Shown piece after piece: positions 22,340 through 34,003 of a stretch of DNA of 64,000 bases. The notes below the pieces were generated by a model. The model did not search any database. It saw only the letters and a list, made by a program, of their open reading frames with translations, and was not told the origin of the DNA. The position numbers were made by a program, and so were the translations under genes. Origin of the DNA: Lactuca virosa (lineage: Eukaryota > Streptophyta > Magnoliopsida > Asterales > Asteraceae); contig CAKMRJ010003334.1 in assembly GCA_928212115.1 (NCBI GenBank), positions 101,957,650-102,021,649 of the forward strand. Reading direction: 5' to 3'. Numbering within the stretch: the stretch's first letter is position 1; every line of letters starts with the position of its first letter.

Positions 22340-23113
22340 TGTTGGATAAGGTGTCTAAGTCCATAACTATTTCTAGTATGTACTTGACCCGACCCGGCAT
22401 GGTCCATTTGGGTTGCATGGCATCATGAATTTGGATAGACTAAATGAGAGAAATAACACTTGTGGTTTATTAATATATTATAAGTTCTAATATATTAATA
22501 GTATTATTTAATTAATATTGATCAAGAATTAATTTGGAATTAATTAAGTGATCAAAAGATGACTAATTAAATATATGGGTCGATTATGTAAATCATCCAT
22601 AACTTGTATAGTGGGATAAAAGGCTCCATAGATTATCAAGTTGGGTTAAACCCATTGGATGCTCCATGGAGGCTCCATGGGGAGTTAAAAACCCATGGGT
22701 CATGGAAATGAAGAGTCATGTCACATTAGGGTTTACATGGTGTAACCCTAGATGTGACACACTATATAAGGAACATGATACTCACCAAAATCGGTTACAC
22801 GAAGAACAAGTGAGGGCAAGCCGATTTTACAAGTGTTATAGATTCTCTAAAGTTATTCCAAAGCATTTGGTGTTGTGTGAAACATTTGAGGCATCACACT
22901 TGGGGTGCTAGGCTCTCAAGGTTTTCAAGGAATCATAACAACTACAAGGTATGTAATTCTAGCCATCTTTTATGTTAAAAGTTCCCCATGCATGATAGAT
23001 AGGATTATGAACCTTGGAAATAATATTTTGCATGTATTTTAGACAAACATAGATCCAAGGTTTTCTAGAGTTGCATGTACACTTAGGAGTGTTAGAATTC
23101 TCAAAACCCATCA
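22340..23113 (+). repeat. Element C 5' LTR
   Basis: 774 bp, TGTTGGATAAGG to AAAACCCATCA. Contains ACTATATAAGG at 22761-22771 as TATA box and a consensus splice donor AAG|GTATGT at 22949. Confidence 0.95.
22761..22771 (+). promoter_or_regulatory. TATA box of element C LTR
   Basis: ACTATATAAGG, repeated identically in the 3' LTR at 29961. Confidence 0.75.
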
Positions 23114-23114
23114 G

Positions 23115-23127
23115 TGGTATCAGAGCC
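23115..23127 (+). other. Primer binding site of element C
   Basis: TGGTATCAGAGCC, one base after the 5' LTR; complementary to initiator-Met tRNA. Confidence 0.95.
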
Positions 23128-23810
23128 AGGTTTTCTTGTTTGATACTTGATGCAAAATAGTGAAAAAGTCGATTTTCTTGCTGTCTGCATGATGAACTCG
23201 CCGAGTCCATGGGGGGACTCGCCGAGTCCATGACCAAACTCATCCTACTCGTCTAGTAGGTTCGTGCACTCGACGAGTAGGAGCCTCAGAATGCAGTTTT
23301 CGACTTTTGCTGCTGGAAATGGACTAGAAACATTACCCTAAACTGTTTTGGTGTTATTAAACTTGTTTTAAATGGTGTAATGATTGTTCTAATCCATTTA
23401 CAATGGCTAATATCAAAATTACAAGATTATATGTGTTCATATGTTCTTGAAATTTTGATATGATTATTCATGTTCTTATGAGTTCTTGATAGATCATAGG
23501 AATTACTTGATTATTGCTGAATTCATGATATTTATGTGTTTTAATGGAGTCCATAACTTGTCCTCAAGTTATGGATAACCAAAAGCCTTTTTGTATTAAA
23601 GCCACTAAAAGAACACAAAAGTTACAAAAATGAAGAATCTTCATTTTAATAACTCATAAGTTATGAATTGAAAGGTTTTGTAAAATTATTACAAAACTTG
23701 CCCTCAAGTTTTGGAACATGTAAAGCCATCTTAATAAACTTTAGTTCCAACCTCTAGAATTTTAAATGTTAAAATTCAACCCTTATACTTTATAATATTA
23801 TAAGTTTAAT

Positions 23811-23906
<96 letters not shown>

Positions 23907-23907
23907 A

Positions 23908-23944
<37 letters not shown>

Positions 23945-24741
23945 ATAAGATCAAGTCGTTTTACCGTTAGTAGGCCTCATTCACGAAGGTAGACTATAAG
24001 GGGGGTATAAGGTTGTTGCCTATAAAATGGCAACTTAATGGGTGTCCACTCTCACCCACTGCTTCCTTAACTGGTAGAGGGTCGTTAGCCGAACGGGTAG
24101 GACAATAACTTAAAATTCTCATTAAAAAGTATAATGATTATTATAAAGTAACTAAATGTTTTATAAATTCCCAATCTTAGTTACTTTAGGAAAATGTGAA
24201 TAAGGTGCTAACCCATGAAATTACACTTTGCACTTTGATTAAGTCGTTAGTAGAGCGTGTGTGGTTAACCTGCACACTAACTTGGACTTAACAAGGTAGG
24301 CAAAGGGTGACTTAAGGTTTTTTATAGGTCGGTGGAGCGCGTGTGGTTTACCGGCACATCGATTAAGTGAAAAACATTAAGGGTACCAAGTAATTTGCAT
24401 GGTTACTTCACACCTTGTTTTGTGATCCTCGGTATCCCAGTCATAAAACATGAAGGGCACACTCAAGATTGAAACATGCCATTGAAAAAGTTCAATCAAT
24501 CTCAAAAGAATCTAGGAGTTTCTAAAAACCAAATAAAACCTAATAATTTATATTTCGTTTTCATGGTGGAAATTGGTGAATCGTCGTTCACCTACCTTTT
24601 AAATATGTTTTAGCTTAGATTACAACATCCCTCTTCTAAGTTATAATATATTGTGATTGGATCCTAGCCTTAATATTACATTTGGGTGTTTTATTAAGGA
24701 CTATCCTTATATCTAAACTAAACTTGTTTTCTTCTTTTCAG
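23128..24741 (+). other. Element C leader, non-coding
   Basis: About 1.6 kb without a gene. It contains ACTCGCCGAGT/CTCGACGAG palindromes (23188-23282), a TA microsatellite (23815-23941) and, from about 23950, a block shared with the D leader that includes two GTGTGGTTnACC hairpin-like motifs (about 24257 and 24340). Long structured leaders are where packaging signals usually lie; this role is inferred. Confidence 0.7.
23815..23941. repeat. TA microsatellite
   Basis: About 125 bp of (TA)n with TACATA interruptions in the C leader. Confidence 0.95.
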
Positions 24742-25572
24742 ATGTCTTCCAACAATGCTTCCCCTAGCTCAAACCTTACTGGCTCCTTCTCTCTCATGAA
24801 CCTTTGTGGGAGAGTCATCTTTGATGGATCCAACTTTACTGATTGGTTCAGAAACATCAGGATGGTCACTCACTACGAGAACAAAGAATATGTTCTCGAC
24901 AAGGAGCTTAAGGTACCTAAGCCAACTGCTACTCCTGAGGAGTTTGCTGAATATGAGGCACATGAAAGAGATTCTACCAAAGTGGCATGCATCATGATGG
25001 CCAATATGTCAGCCGAGCTCCAAAAGTCCTATGAGGACTACTATCCTTCTGAGGTGCACCAGGATTTGATGGACCGCTACCATCAGAGTGCTCGTCAAGA
25101 GCGATATGAAATCATCTCCTCCAGGTTAACAACCCGAATGAAAGATGGTAAACCCATCACGGGCCACACGCAGAAAATGCAGAGGTATGTGGACCGCTTG
25201 ATGAAGTTGAATGTGAACTTCCCAGAGGAGTTAGCAATAGATATCATTTTGCACTCCTTACCATCGTGTTATGATCAATTCCGCATGACATACCACATGA
25301 ACAACGAAGAAGTCACCCTCAGCAAACTTCAAGGACTCCTAAAGACCACAGAATCAGGTCTTAAAGGTAAGTCGGTTGTTACCACTCCTACTCCTACTCC
25401 AAACTCTGCAACTGTCCTGGCAATCGGGAAAGGTAGAGGGAAGAAGAGGAAGAACCCTTCGAAGGGTACCAAGGGTAAGACCCTTGATGGCTCCACTTCA
25501 AGCGGAACCAAGAAAGGTTTCGTCACTCCTTCTGCTGACCCAAAAGAGGATGAATGCTTCTATTTCCATTAA
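24742..25572 (+). CDS. Element C: Gag
   Basis: From ATG 24742 (MSSNNASPSSN), about 276 residues. Landmarks are MNLCGRVIFDGSNFTDW, LQKSYEDYYPSEVHQDL, the UBN2/gag-type MQRYVDRLMKLNVNFPEEL and LHSLPSCYDQFRMTY, then a Lys-rich linker. The stop falls inside the zinc knuckle: the expected CCHC reads CFYFH, stop, then HWKRNYP, so the nucleocapsid finger is destroyed. I chose 24742 rather than the in-frame ATG at 24682 because it follows the candidate splice acceptor. Confidence 0.85.
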   Translation: MSSNNASPSSNLTGSFSLMNLCGRVIFDGSNFTDWFRNIRMVTHYENKEYVLDKELKVPKPTATPEEFAEYEAHERDSTKVACIMMANMSAELQKSYEDYYPSEVHQDLMDRYHQSARQERYEIISSRLTTRMKDGKPITGHTQKMQRYVDRLMKLNVNFPEELAIDIILHSLPSCYDQFRMTYHMNNEEVTLSKLQGLLKTTESGLKGKSVVTTPTPTPNSATVLAIGKGRGKKRKNPSKGTKGKTLDGSTSSGTKKGFVTPSADPKEDECFYFH

Positions 25573-26056
25573 AAGGCACACTGGAAGCGGAACTACCCGA
25601 TGTACCAGCAAGATTTGAAGGACGGGGAAAGTGAAACCCAACCATGCAGGTATTTACACTATATTATCTAATAACTCACCTTATTCTAACTATTGGGTCC
25701 TTGATACCGGCTGCGATATTCATATTTGTTCTGATTTGCAGGGACTAAGAAGAAGTGAGAATGTGGAGCATGGAAAGATAAACTTGATCATGGGGAATAG
25801 GAAAGTTTCACCTGTCACCAAGATTGGAGTTTATACTTTGTTGCTAAGTAGTGGGTTTACTTTAGATTTGAATAAATGTTGTTATTTGCCTAAAATGGCA
25901 AGAAATTTTATTTCCTTTCATGCTTTGTACAAACAAGGTTTTACCTTTTCTTTTGATAATGAAGTTGGTGGAATAAATGCTTTCTTTAATAATGTGTTTT
26001 ATTTTAAAGCATTACCTTGTGATGGTGTGTATAAAAGTTGTGTCTGTTGCAGATAA
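25573..26056 (+). pseudogene. Element C: protease
   Basis: Residues around 25697 read WVLDTGCDIHICSDLQGL, with the DTG catalytic triplet intact, then HGKINLIMGNR and FISFHALYKQGF. It is cut from Gag by a stop and from integrase by a frameshift near 26035. Confidence 0.85.
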
Positions 26057-26985
26057 TTTAGGAAATAATGTGTTGTGTATTGATTCTACTAATGATAATA
26101 ACTTGGATAAAGCATCATTATGGCATTGTCGTCTTGGACATGTAAGCAAGAAACGCATAGGCCAACTCCAAAAGGATGGAGTCTTGGAGTCATTTGACCT
26201 AAAGTCAGATGATAGATGTGAATCATGTTTACTTGGAAAAATGACAAAGTCACCCTTCACAGGTTTGTATGCTAGGGGTGAAGGTTTGTTGGATCTAGTG
26301 CACACGGATGTGTGTGGACCCTTCAAAACTGCCACAAGGGATGCTAATCATTATTATGTGACTTCTACAGATGATTATAGTAGATATGGATATGTCTACT
26401 TAATCAAGCATAAGTCAGAGACTTTCGATAAGTTTAAAGAGTTTAAACAGGAAGTCGAGAATCAATTGGGCAGGAACATTAAGATGCTTCGATCCGATCG
26501 TGGTGGTGAGTATCTTAGTACAGAGTTCCTCGACTATCTTAGGGAATGTGGGGTTGTCTCAGAATTGACACCTCCCAGGACACCACAGTTGAATGGTGTA
26601 GCTGAGAGGCGTAATCGAACCTTGGTGGACATGGTTCATTCCATGATGAGTCGAGCTACGCTACCAATCTCATTATGGGGGTATGCCTTAGAGACTGCCG
26701 CCCATATCCTTAATCTGGTCCCTACAAAGAAGGTTACCTAAACACCTCACGAGATGTGGACTGGAAAAGTTCCTAGTCGAGCACACATCAAGATCTGGGG
26801 TTGTGAAGCTTTCGTGAGACGCGAGACTCACGACAAGCTTGAACCTCGAAGTGAGAGGTGTATTTTCATCGGCTACCTACAGAAATCCTTTGGTTACCTC
26901 TTCTACAGACCCAGTGATAATGTGGTCTTTGTAGCAAGGAGGGGTGTCTTTCGAGAGAGAGAGAGAGTTTATAAGCCAAGGAAAT
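26036..26985 (+). pseudogene. Element C: integrase
   Basis: Open 25977-26741 then 26754-26987. Zinc motif LWHCRLGH...CESCLLGK, catalytic D in LVHTDVCGPF, D in LRSDRGGEYL and E in GVAERRNRT are all present. One stop at 26739-26741 and a GA-repeat frameshift at about 26953-26966 (REREF has become REREREF-like) break it. Element D has the shorter, in-frame version. Confidence 0.9.
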
Positions 26986-28075
26986 AGTGGGAGGAAAATT
27001 GACCTTGAAGAAATTCAAGAGTCAAGTGGTGAAGGAACCTCAAACCCTAGTAGTCAACTTGAGGAGGAAACTCCTGTTGATCCAATTGACAAGTCTGTAC
27101 CTCTGAGGCGTTCCACTAGGGTTAGGAATGCACCTGAGCACTACTATGGTTTCAATATTACTACGGAAGGTTAGACACTGGTAAGTCTGGATGAACCTAA
27201 CAGCTATGCGGAAGCCATGGCAGGCCCTGAGTCTGTCAAATGGAAAGAGGCAATGGACTACAAGATACAGTCCATGTATGACAATCAAGTCTGGAACTTG
27301 GTTGACAATGTACCAGGTCGTAAGACAGTAGGGTGCAAATGGATCTTCAAGAAGAAGACCGAAATGGATGGTAATATACACACTTATAAGGCACGACTGG
27401 TTGCAAAGGGCTTTCCTCAAACTCCAGGAGTTGATTATGATGAGACCTTTTTCACCAGTAGCCAAGAGTAAGTCTATTAGGGTGTTGTTAGCCATTGCTG
27501 CATTTCATGACTATGAAATTTGGCAGATGGATGTCAAAACCACTTTCCTTAATGGAAAGTTGGCTGAGGATGTTTACATGAATCAGCCAGAGGGTTTTGT
27601 CAGTACAGAGAACCCTAACAGAGTGTGTAAGCTTGAGAAATCCATTTATGGATTAAAGCAAGCACCTCGCAGATGGAATCTTTGCTTTGATGAGAAAGTC
27701 AAAGAGTTTGGCTTTTCGAGAAGTGAAGATGAATCTTGTGTATATATGTCAAGGCTAGTGGGAGTATAGTTAGCTTTTTGGTATTGTATGTGGATGACAT
27801 ACTACTCATAGGAAATGACATCCCAACCTTGCAGGAAGTGAAGTCCTGGCTTGGGAAGTGTTTCGCTATGAAGGACCTTAGAGAAGCTGCCTATATTCTA
27901 GGGATAAGGATTCTGAGAGACTGGAGTAAAAGACTAATTGGACTTAGTCAGAGTACGTACTTGGATAAGGTGCTGAAGAGATTCAGCATGCAAGATTCCA
28001 AGAAAGTAGAGTTACCCATCCAGAGTAACGCTAGATTGAGTAAGGACTTAGAGCCCGAGTACCGAGGTTGAGATA
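26986..28075 (+). pseudogene. Element C: reverse transcriptase
   Basis: After an acidic linker (IDLEEIQESSGEG, VPLRRSTRVRNAPEHY) RT reads WKEAMDYKIQSMYDN, GCKWIFKKK, then after a frameshift near 27455 SPVAKSKSIRVLLAI, WQMDVKTTFLNG, IYGLKQAPRRW, and after another near 27750 the catalytic YVDDILLIGND. Two frameshifts and a stop make it non-functional. Confidence 0.9.
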
Positions 28076-28718
28076 GCAGAAATGAGTCGAGTACTTTGCT
28101 TTGAGCATGGTTAGCAGGTATTAGGGGAACCCTGGTAAGGCTCACTGGACTACGGTAAAGAACATTATCAAGTACCTGCGAAGGACTAAGGACTGGATCC
28201 TTACCCTTGGTGGGAGTGATGACTTGAGAGTTGTAGGGTATAGTGATGCTAGTTTCCAGACTGATAGGGATAATTTCCGCTCTCAGTCAGGTTGGGTCTT
28301 TACCTTAAACATAGGAGCAATTTCTTGTAAAAGTTCCAAGCAGGAGACAGTGGCTGATTCAACTTGCAAATCAGAGTATATAGCGGCAAGTGAGGCAGCA
28401 AAGGAGGCGATATGGCTAAAGAACTTAATTGGAGACCTTGGAGTTGTACCAGCTATAAAGGAGCCCATAGAAATTTTCTGTGATAGTGAAAGTGTTGTTG
28501 CCTTAGAAAAGGAACCAAGGGATCACGGGAGATCCAGACACATTGATAGAAAATATCATTTCATCAGACATCGAATAGAAGAATGACTCCTTGTGGCAAA
28601 GAGGGTATCATCGGATGAGAAGCCGGCAGATCCCCTCACGAAGGGACTAGGTAGGGTTAAACATCTTCATCATGCATGGAGCATAGGGCTGAAGGATGAT
28701 ATTAGTTTTAGTAGTTAG
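28076..28718 (+). pseudogene. Element C: RNase H
   Basis: VVGYSDASFQTDRDNFRSQSG, KSSKQETVADSTCKSEYIAA, AIWLKNLIGDLG and IFCDSESVVALE give the copia RNase H with its acidic residues. The open part is 28224-28586; a stop at 28584-28586 precedes the usual end (DPLTKGL-like, ending near 28718). Confidence 0.85.
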
Positions 28719-29529
28719 ATAGTTTTGAAATTTGTAAAGTGTAATTGACATTTGATGATGAATAAAAGTTGTGTTTATTTATGAGTAAAGTGTGGCTATC
28801 TTTTGTCAATCTTTTACTATTATTTCTTTTGCATGTTTTCACTTCCAGAATATTTATGTTGTGTTTTACATATTATTCAAATATCCACAGTCAGTCATAT
28901 GTTGGAAGTAGATATGAATTAAGGCTGTCATGAGTTGGTTGTAGAGGTCTAAGATGTTGGACATGGCCTCGACACTCATGAGTGCTCATAAGTTCTGAGT
29001 ATTGGATTCAACCCACGCTCGCTGGTATCACTTCATGGAATTTATCTCGAGTGATCGCGAGACAGTAATATCATATAAGTCTTCAAACCTAGAGATATAT
29101 CTTGTTGTCTATGAGTTGGTTATACATTGATAACTCGATGTTATAAAACGTGTGTTTGTGTATGATTTAACAAGTAGTAGAACAAGCGTATGAGTCGAAG
29201 TTTATCTGTTCCTTCTTGGATTAGAAGCGATATCTGGGCTCATCGATGATTTTGTTTTGACCTATGTACCGGGCCCGGTCAGAACTAAGTTGATGTGTTC
29301 AATTAAGTTCTACGTCAAACAAATCGGAAATCGGGAAACAAACTGTTGGACAAAATTAAGACATTGCTCCATGTATTTGTCCGGCTGATATCTAGAACAG
29401 AGGATTATATGATCACTTATCTTAAATGGCGTATCATCATCTTCTCAGTTCCGAGAAACCTTGAAAAGAGCTACGATTGCTGATCGGTTCCTGAAGTCAT
29501 ACTTGCAGTTATAGTTATTAGACTTATCC
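28719..29529 (+). other. Element C 3' untranslated interior
   Basis: About 810 bp between RNase H and the purine tract, no ORF. It aligns in reverse with 38621-39466 of element D, including TAAGCGATATCTGGGC-like and CCGGGCCCGG-like strings, so it is a conserved non-coding 3' region. Confidence 0.65.
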
Positions 29530-29540
29530 AAGTGGGAGAC
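29530..29540 (+). other. Polypurine tract of element C
   Basis: AAGTGGGAGAC directly before the 3' LTR; the same string on the minus strand abuts the D LTR. Confidence 0.9.
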
Positions 29541-30313
29541 TGTTGGATAAGGTATCTAAGTCCATAACTATTTCTGGTATGTACTTGACCCGACCCGGCA
29601 TGGTCCATTTGGGTTGCATGGCATCATGCATTTGGATAGACTAAATGAGAGAAATAACACTTGTGGTTTATTAATATATTATAAGTTCTAATATATTAAT
29701 AGTATTATTTAATTAATATTGATCAATAATTAATTTGGAATTAATTAAGTGATCAAAAGATGACTAATTAAATATATGGGTTGATTATGTAAATCTTCCA
29801 TAACTTGTATAGTGGGCTAAAAGGCTCCATGGATTATCAAGTTGGGTTAAACCCATTGGATGCTCCATGGAGGCTCCATGGGAGTTACAAACCCATGGGT
29901 CATGGAAATGAAGAGTCATGTCACATTAGGGTTTACATGGTGTAACCCTAGATGTGACACACTATATAAGGAACATGATACTCACCAAAATCGGTTACAC
30001 TAAGAACAAGTGAGGGCAAGCCGATTTTACAAGTGTTATACATGTTCTAAAGTTATTCCAAAGCATTTGGTTTTGTGTGACACATTTGAGGCATCATACT
30101 TGGGGTGCTAGGCTCTCAAGGTTTTCAGGGAATCATAACAACTACAAGGTATGTAATTCTAGCCATCTTTTATGTTAAAAGTTCCCCATGTATGCTAGAT
30201 AGGATTATGAACCTTGGAAATAATATTTTGCATGTATTTTAGACAAACATAGATCCAAGGTTTTCTAGGGTTGCATGTACACTTAGGAGTGTTAGAATGC
30301 TCAAAACCCATCA
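29541..30313 (+). repeat. Element C 3' LTR
   Basis: 773 bp, TGTTGGATAAGG to AAAACCCATCA, about 97 percent like the 5' LTR by eye, followed by TTACA. Confidence 0.95.
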
Positions 30314-30848
30314 TTACAAACACCAAGTAGCAATTGGAAGAATATGAGAGGAGGTTGGGAGGCTCTAAAATCGGCTAGGGTTTCCTCGCAGGATCAAGTG
30401 GTCGATTTCAGGGATCCAAGGGGTTCCTTATATAGCTAAGCTGCTAGGGTTTCAGGTAAAACCCTAATCTGATTGCTTAAGCCTTAAGCAGTCCAGTAGA
30501 TCCTTCCAGAAGGACCCTTTGGATGAAATCTATGTGGGCTACACATAAATTTCGTCCACCCCTTCCAAGGGATCCATAAGCCCAACTTGCACCTATCATA
30601 TAATTGTAATATCAGTCCCCGTAATTTAATCTGTTTCTTTTGATCACCAAATTAATTTCTGATCAATACTAATTAAATAATATAATTTCTCAATTAATAT
30701 ATTATTCTTGTAATATATCACAATTAACCTCTTTCTTTATAATTCATCCTATCAAATTGTTATGGTGAAGGCAACCCAAAAGTACCATGCTACTATTGGG
30801 TCAAGTACATAACAATTATAGTTATGGGCTTAGACACCTAATTCAACA
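30314..30848 (-). repeat. X copia LTR, right fragment
   Basis: Resumes at TTACAAACACCAA and ends TAATTCAACA. On the minus strand it begins TGTTGAATTAGGTGTC, like the LTRs of C (TGTTGGATAAGG) and D (TGTTGGATTAG), but distinct from both. A TATA-like TTATATAGC lies near 30430. Its right edge abuts the E integrase. Whether X is a solo LTR cannot be told because its left end is outside the window. Confidence 0.8.
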
Positions 30849-31708
30849 AACTTGTCGCGTACCTGCTGAATCAGCTCTGTGGTCTTAAGCACCACCTCGG
30901 TGCTTCCCATGACCTGATGACCGACCTCGACCCAACAAACCGGGGTCCTGCACCTCCTCCCATACACCATCTCGAATGGTGGTTGGTCAATACTAGCATG
31001 AAAATTGTTGTTGTAGGAGAACACGGCCAGTGGAAGGTAAGTTTCCAAACTCCCTTCAAATTCTAACACACATGACCGAAGCATATCCTTGAGTGTCTGG
31101 ATCGTCCGCTCGTTCTGGTCATCGCTCTGAGGGTGGTATGTTGTACTAAAATGCAACTGAGTACCCAAATCCTCATGAAACTTCCTCCAAAACCTGGAGG
31201 TGAAACGGACATCTCAGTCCGAGACCACTAACACTGGCACCCCGTACCAAACCACCACCTCCCGGCCATAAATACCAGCTAGCTTCTCTGTGGATATGCT
31301 CTCTGCAATCAGAATGAAATGTGCACTCTTGGTCAATCTGTCCATGAAGACCCAGATAGAATCAACCGCACGCGCCGACCTAGGCAATTTTGTGATGAAG
31401 TCCATAGTGATCTCCTCCCACTTCGACATGGGAATGGGTAAAGGCTGCATTTTTCCATGAGGCCTCTAATGCTTGGCCTTGACTTTCCTGTAAGTCAGGC
31501 ATCGCTTAACAAACCAAGCTATCTCCCTTTTCATACAGGGCCACCAATAGCTCAACCTCAAATCCCTATACATCTTTGTGGCCCCTGGATTTATATAAAA
31601 CTTTGACTTATGCGCCTCCTCCAGTACCGTCTGCCTCACTCCACCTGATGCCGAGACCCAAACTCTACCACAATGAGTCAACAGTCCACGACTGTCCCTA
31701 AAAAACAA
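30849..31708 (-). pseudogene. Element E: integrase
   Basis: Minus reading from 31708: EEAHKSKFYINPGATKMY, CLTYRKVKAKH (the zinc finger has lost one His and one Cys), then WEEITMDFITKLPRS (first D), GVPVLVVSD (second D), and TYHPQSDDQNERTIQTLKDMLR (E). Further on, YGRRCRTPVCW. Frame changes lie near 31460 and 31200. The C-terminal domain is missing beyond 30849, where X is inserted (AACTT should be the target copy). Confidence 0.88.
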
Positions 31709-32300
31709 GGGAATTTACCCCCTGGTCCACTCCACCTTCTAATTCTCCTTTTTCATACCCTCCACTTGAGCTTCCTTGATCAAATCTAACAGAGGCGAGA
31801 TGAAAACCATCCTCAAGAAAACATCTCTTATAGGAGTACTTTCCGCCTTGCAGCTCAAAGCATCGGCCACCACATTGGCCTTTCCAGGGTGGTGCAGGAT
31901 CACGCAATCATAATCCTTTACCACATCCAACCATCTCCGTTGTCGCATATTCAAATTCGGCTGGTCCATTAAATATCTCAAACACTTGTGGTCGGTGAAG
32001 ATGGTACATCGGACCCCATACAAATAGTGCTTCCAGATATTGAGGGAAAAAACCATGGCCAAAACTCCAAATCATGTGTGGGGTAGTTCCCCTCATTAGG
32101 CTTCAGCTGCCTCGAAGCGTAAGCAATCACGTGACCCTTCTGCATAAGAAAAACTCCCAAACCCAAAATAGAGGCGTCGTAGTAAACCACAAAATCATCC
32201 AAACCCTCGGGAAGCGCAAGAATCGGGGCCTCACACAACCTGTGCCTCAGAGTCTCAAAAGCTAACTACCGATCAGGCCCCCAAGGAAATATCACACTCT
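31709..32300 (-). pseudogene. Element E: RNase H
   Basis: ALPEGLDDFVVYYDASILGLG, HVIAYASRQLKPNEGNYPTHDLE, RCTIFTDHKCLRYLMDQ and NVVADALSCK, in two minus frames joined near 32050. A typical Ty3 RNase H following RT. Confidence 0.88.
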
Positions 32301-33231
32301 TCTTTGTCAAACGGGTCAAAGGCACAATAATCTTGGAGAAATCCTAGATAAATCTCCGATAATACCTAGTGAGACCTAAGAAACTACGAATCTCAGATGC
32401 GATCCTCAGGACCTCCCAATGCATCACAGCCTCGATCTTGCCCATGTCAACCAAGATTCCCTTCTAGTTGACGATGTAACCCTGAAACTGCACCTCGCGC
32501 AACCAAAACTCATATTTGGAGAATTTGGCATAAAGCCCTCCCTCCTCAGGGTCTCCAAAACCTCTTGCAAATGCTGCTCGTGCTGCTCCTTGGTCTTCGA
32601 ATAGACCAAAATATCATCAATGAAAACAATCACAGAACGATCCAGCATCGGCCTGCAGACCCGGTTCATGAGATCCATGAACGATGCGGGTGCATTAGTG
32701 AGCCAGAAAGGGCATCACCACGAACTCGTAATGACCATAAAGAGTCCTGAAGTCTGTCTTCTTCACATCCTCATCCCTGACCCTCATCTGGTGGTACCCT
32801 CATCGCAAATCAATCTTGGAAAACCAAGATGTACCATGGAGCTGATCAAACAAATCATCAATCCTCGGGAGTGTGTAATGGTTCTACACTGGTAGCTTAT
32901 TCAATTCCCAATAATCAATGCACATCCTGTGCGAACCAGCCTTTTTCTTCACAAACAAAATCGATGCTCCCCACGGAGAAGTTCTCGGACGAATAAAACC
33001 CTTGTCTAGCAGCTCCTGCAGCTGCGTAGACAACTCCTGCATCTCAGGCAGTGCCAGGCGATACGACGCCTTGGCTATTAGAGCCACACTAGGTACCAAA
33101 TCAATCCGAAACTCGACCTGCCTCTCTGGAGGCACTCCGGGCAGCTCCTCGGGTAAAACATCAGGAAAATCCCGCACAATGGGTACCCAGCTCAACTCCG
33201 TCGATGCCTCAACATGCGTGTCAAAAAACAT
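32301..33231 (-). pseudogene. Element E: reverse transcriptase
   Basis: Minus 33231-32884 holds the pre-RT string LPGVPPERQVEF, GFIRPRTSPWGASILFVKKK and MCIDYWELNK. After a break, 32678-32424 gives MDLMNRVCRPMLDRSVIVFIDDILVYS with the catalytic FIDD. The middle (32890-32680) is readable only across stops. Confidence 0.88.
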
Positions 33232-33998
33232 AAGCTAGAAGCCAAGAACAATCTTGTTGCAGAAATCACCCGGCCCTCGCAGCTGAACAGAGAACTGGCC
33301 CATGCGAAGCTCTCTCGCCGGTAATAACCAGTTCTCCCCCACTTTGGGTTCGAACTCTCACCAGCTACCGCTCGCAATCAATCACGACCCCATTGGGGCC
33401 CAAACAATCCATCCCAATGATAACCTTCGATCCTCTCAAGGGGATCGACACCAAATCAATAGAGAACCTATCGCTAAACATGTTCAGGACATACCCACAA
33501 AAAAACCTCGAAGCACTCACGGTACGGTCATTAGCATTCTCCACCTCCATAGAGGTATCCAAAGTCCCCGGAGCGTCTCGAAACTTCTTGCTGAGTGCAA
33601 GAGATACGAAGGATCGGGTAGCCCCCAAATCAAACGAACATGAGCAGAAAACCCGTTGACCAAAAAGGTCCATTTACAAGATCATAATATATATAATCAT
33701 AAACAAGGAAAGCAATAAAAGATAGGGTTAGAACACATACCAGTCACTACATCCGGCATTGCACGGGCCTCATCGGCGGTCAGCTGAAAAGCCCTGCTCT
33801 TCACCACATGAGCCTCCGCCTTGCCCTGGCGGCCATCGATAATCCTCAAGGTGGCTGGCGCAAGCGCCACCACTGCTCCCCCATAAACTCACGGACAATA
33901 GGCCTTTTTATGTCTAGTCTAATTGCAATGAAAGCAAATTAGAGCCCTCTTAGGGCAATCCTGCTCACGTGGCCAAACTGGCCGCAACTAAAACATCC
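33232..33998 (-). pseudogene. Element E: protease and gag-protease junction
   Basis: 33673-33365 contains SCSFDLGATRSFVSLALSKKF; the usual catalytic triplet is DSG, here DLG, so the protease is inactive. IIGMDCLGPNGVVIDCE marks the C-terminal half. 33674-33998 carries remains of the gag tail and the second half of a zinc knuckle (CGQFGH). Confidence 0.8.
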
Positions 33999-34003
33999 TG
34001 AAC

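Larger units (their letters stand above)
22949..24741 (+). other. Candidate leader intron from LTR to gag start
   Basis: Donor CAAG|GTATGT in the LTR and acceptor TTTTCTTCTTTTCAG immediately before the gag ATG at 24742. Removing the 1793 bp between would delete the primer site and the long leader and put ATG at the exon junction. Element D keeps a GT donor and a TTCCTTTTCAG acceptor at the matching places. Splicing itself is inferred. Confidence 0.6.
22340..30313 (+). mobile_element. Element C: near-complete Ty1/copia retrotransposon
   Basis: 7974 bp with 5' LTR 22340-23113, 3' LTR 29541-30313 and a perfect TTACA duplication at 22335-22339 and 30314-30318. Primer site, gag, protease, integrase, RT, RNase H and purine tract are in copia order. 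By eye the LTRs differ at about 22 positions plus one base deletion in 774, near 3 percent. Pol is broken by several frameshifts, so it is a recent but dead copy. It is closely related to element D. Confidence 0.95.

Noticed and set aside
32074..33659. Plus-strand frames over element E
   Set aside because: Antisense shadows of E RT, RNase H and protease, which carry the conserved motifs.
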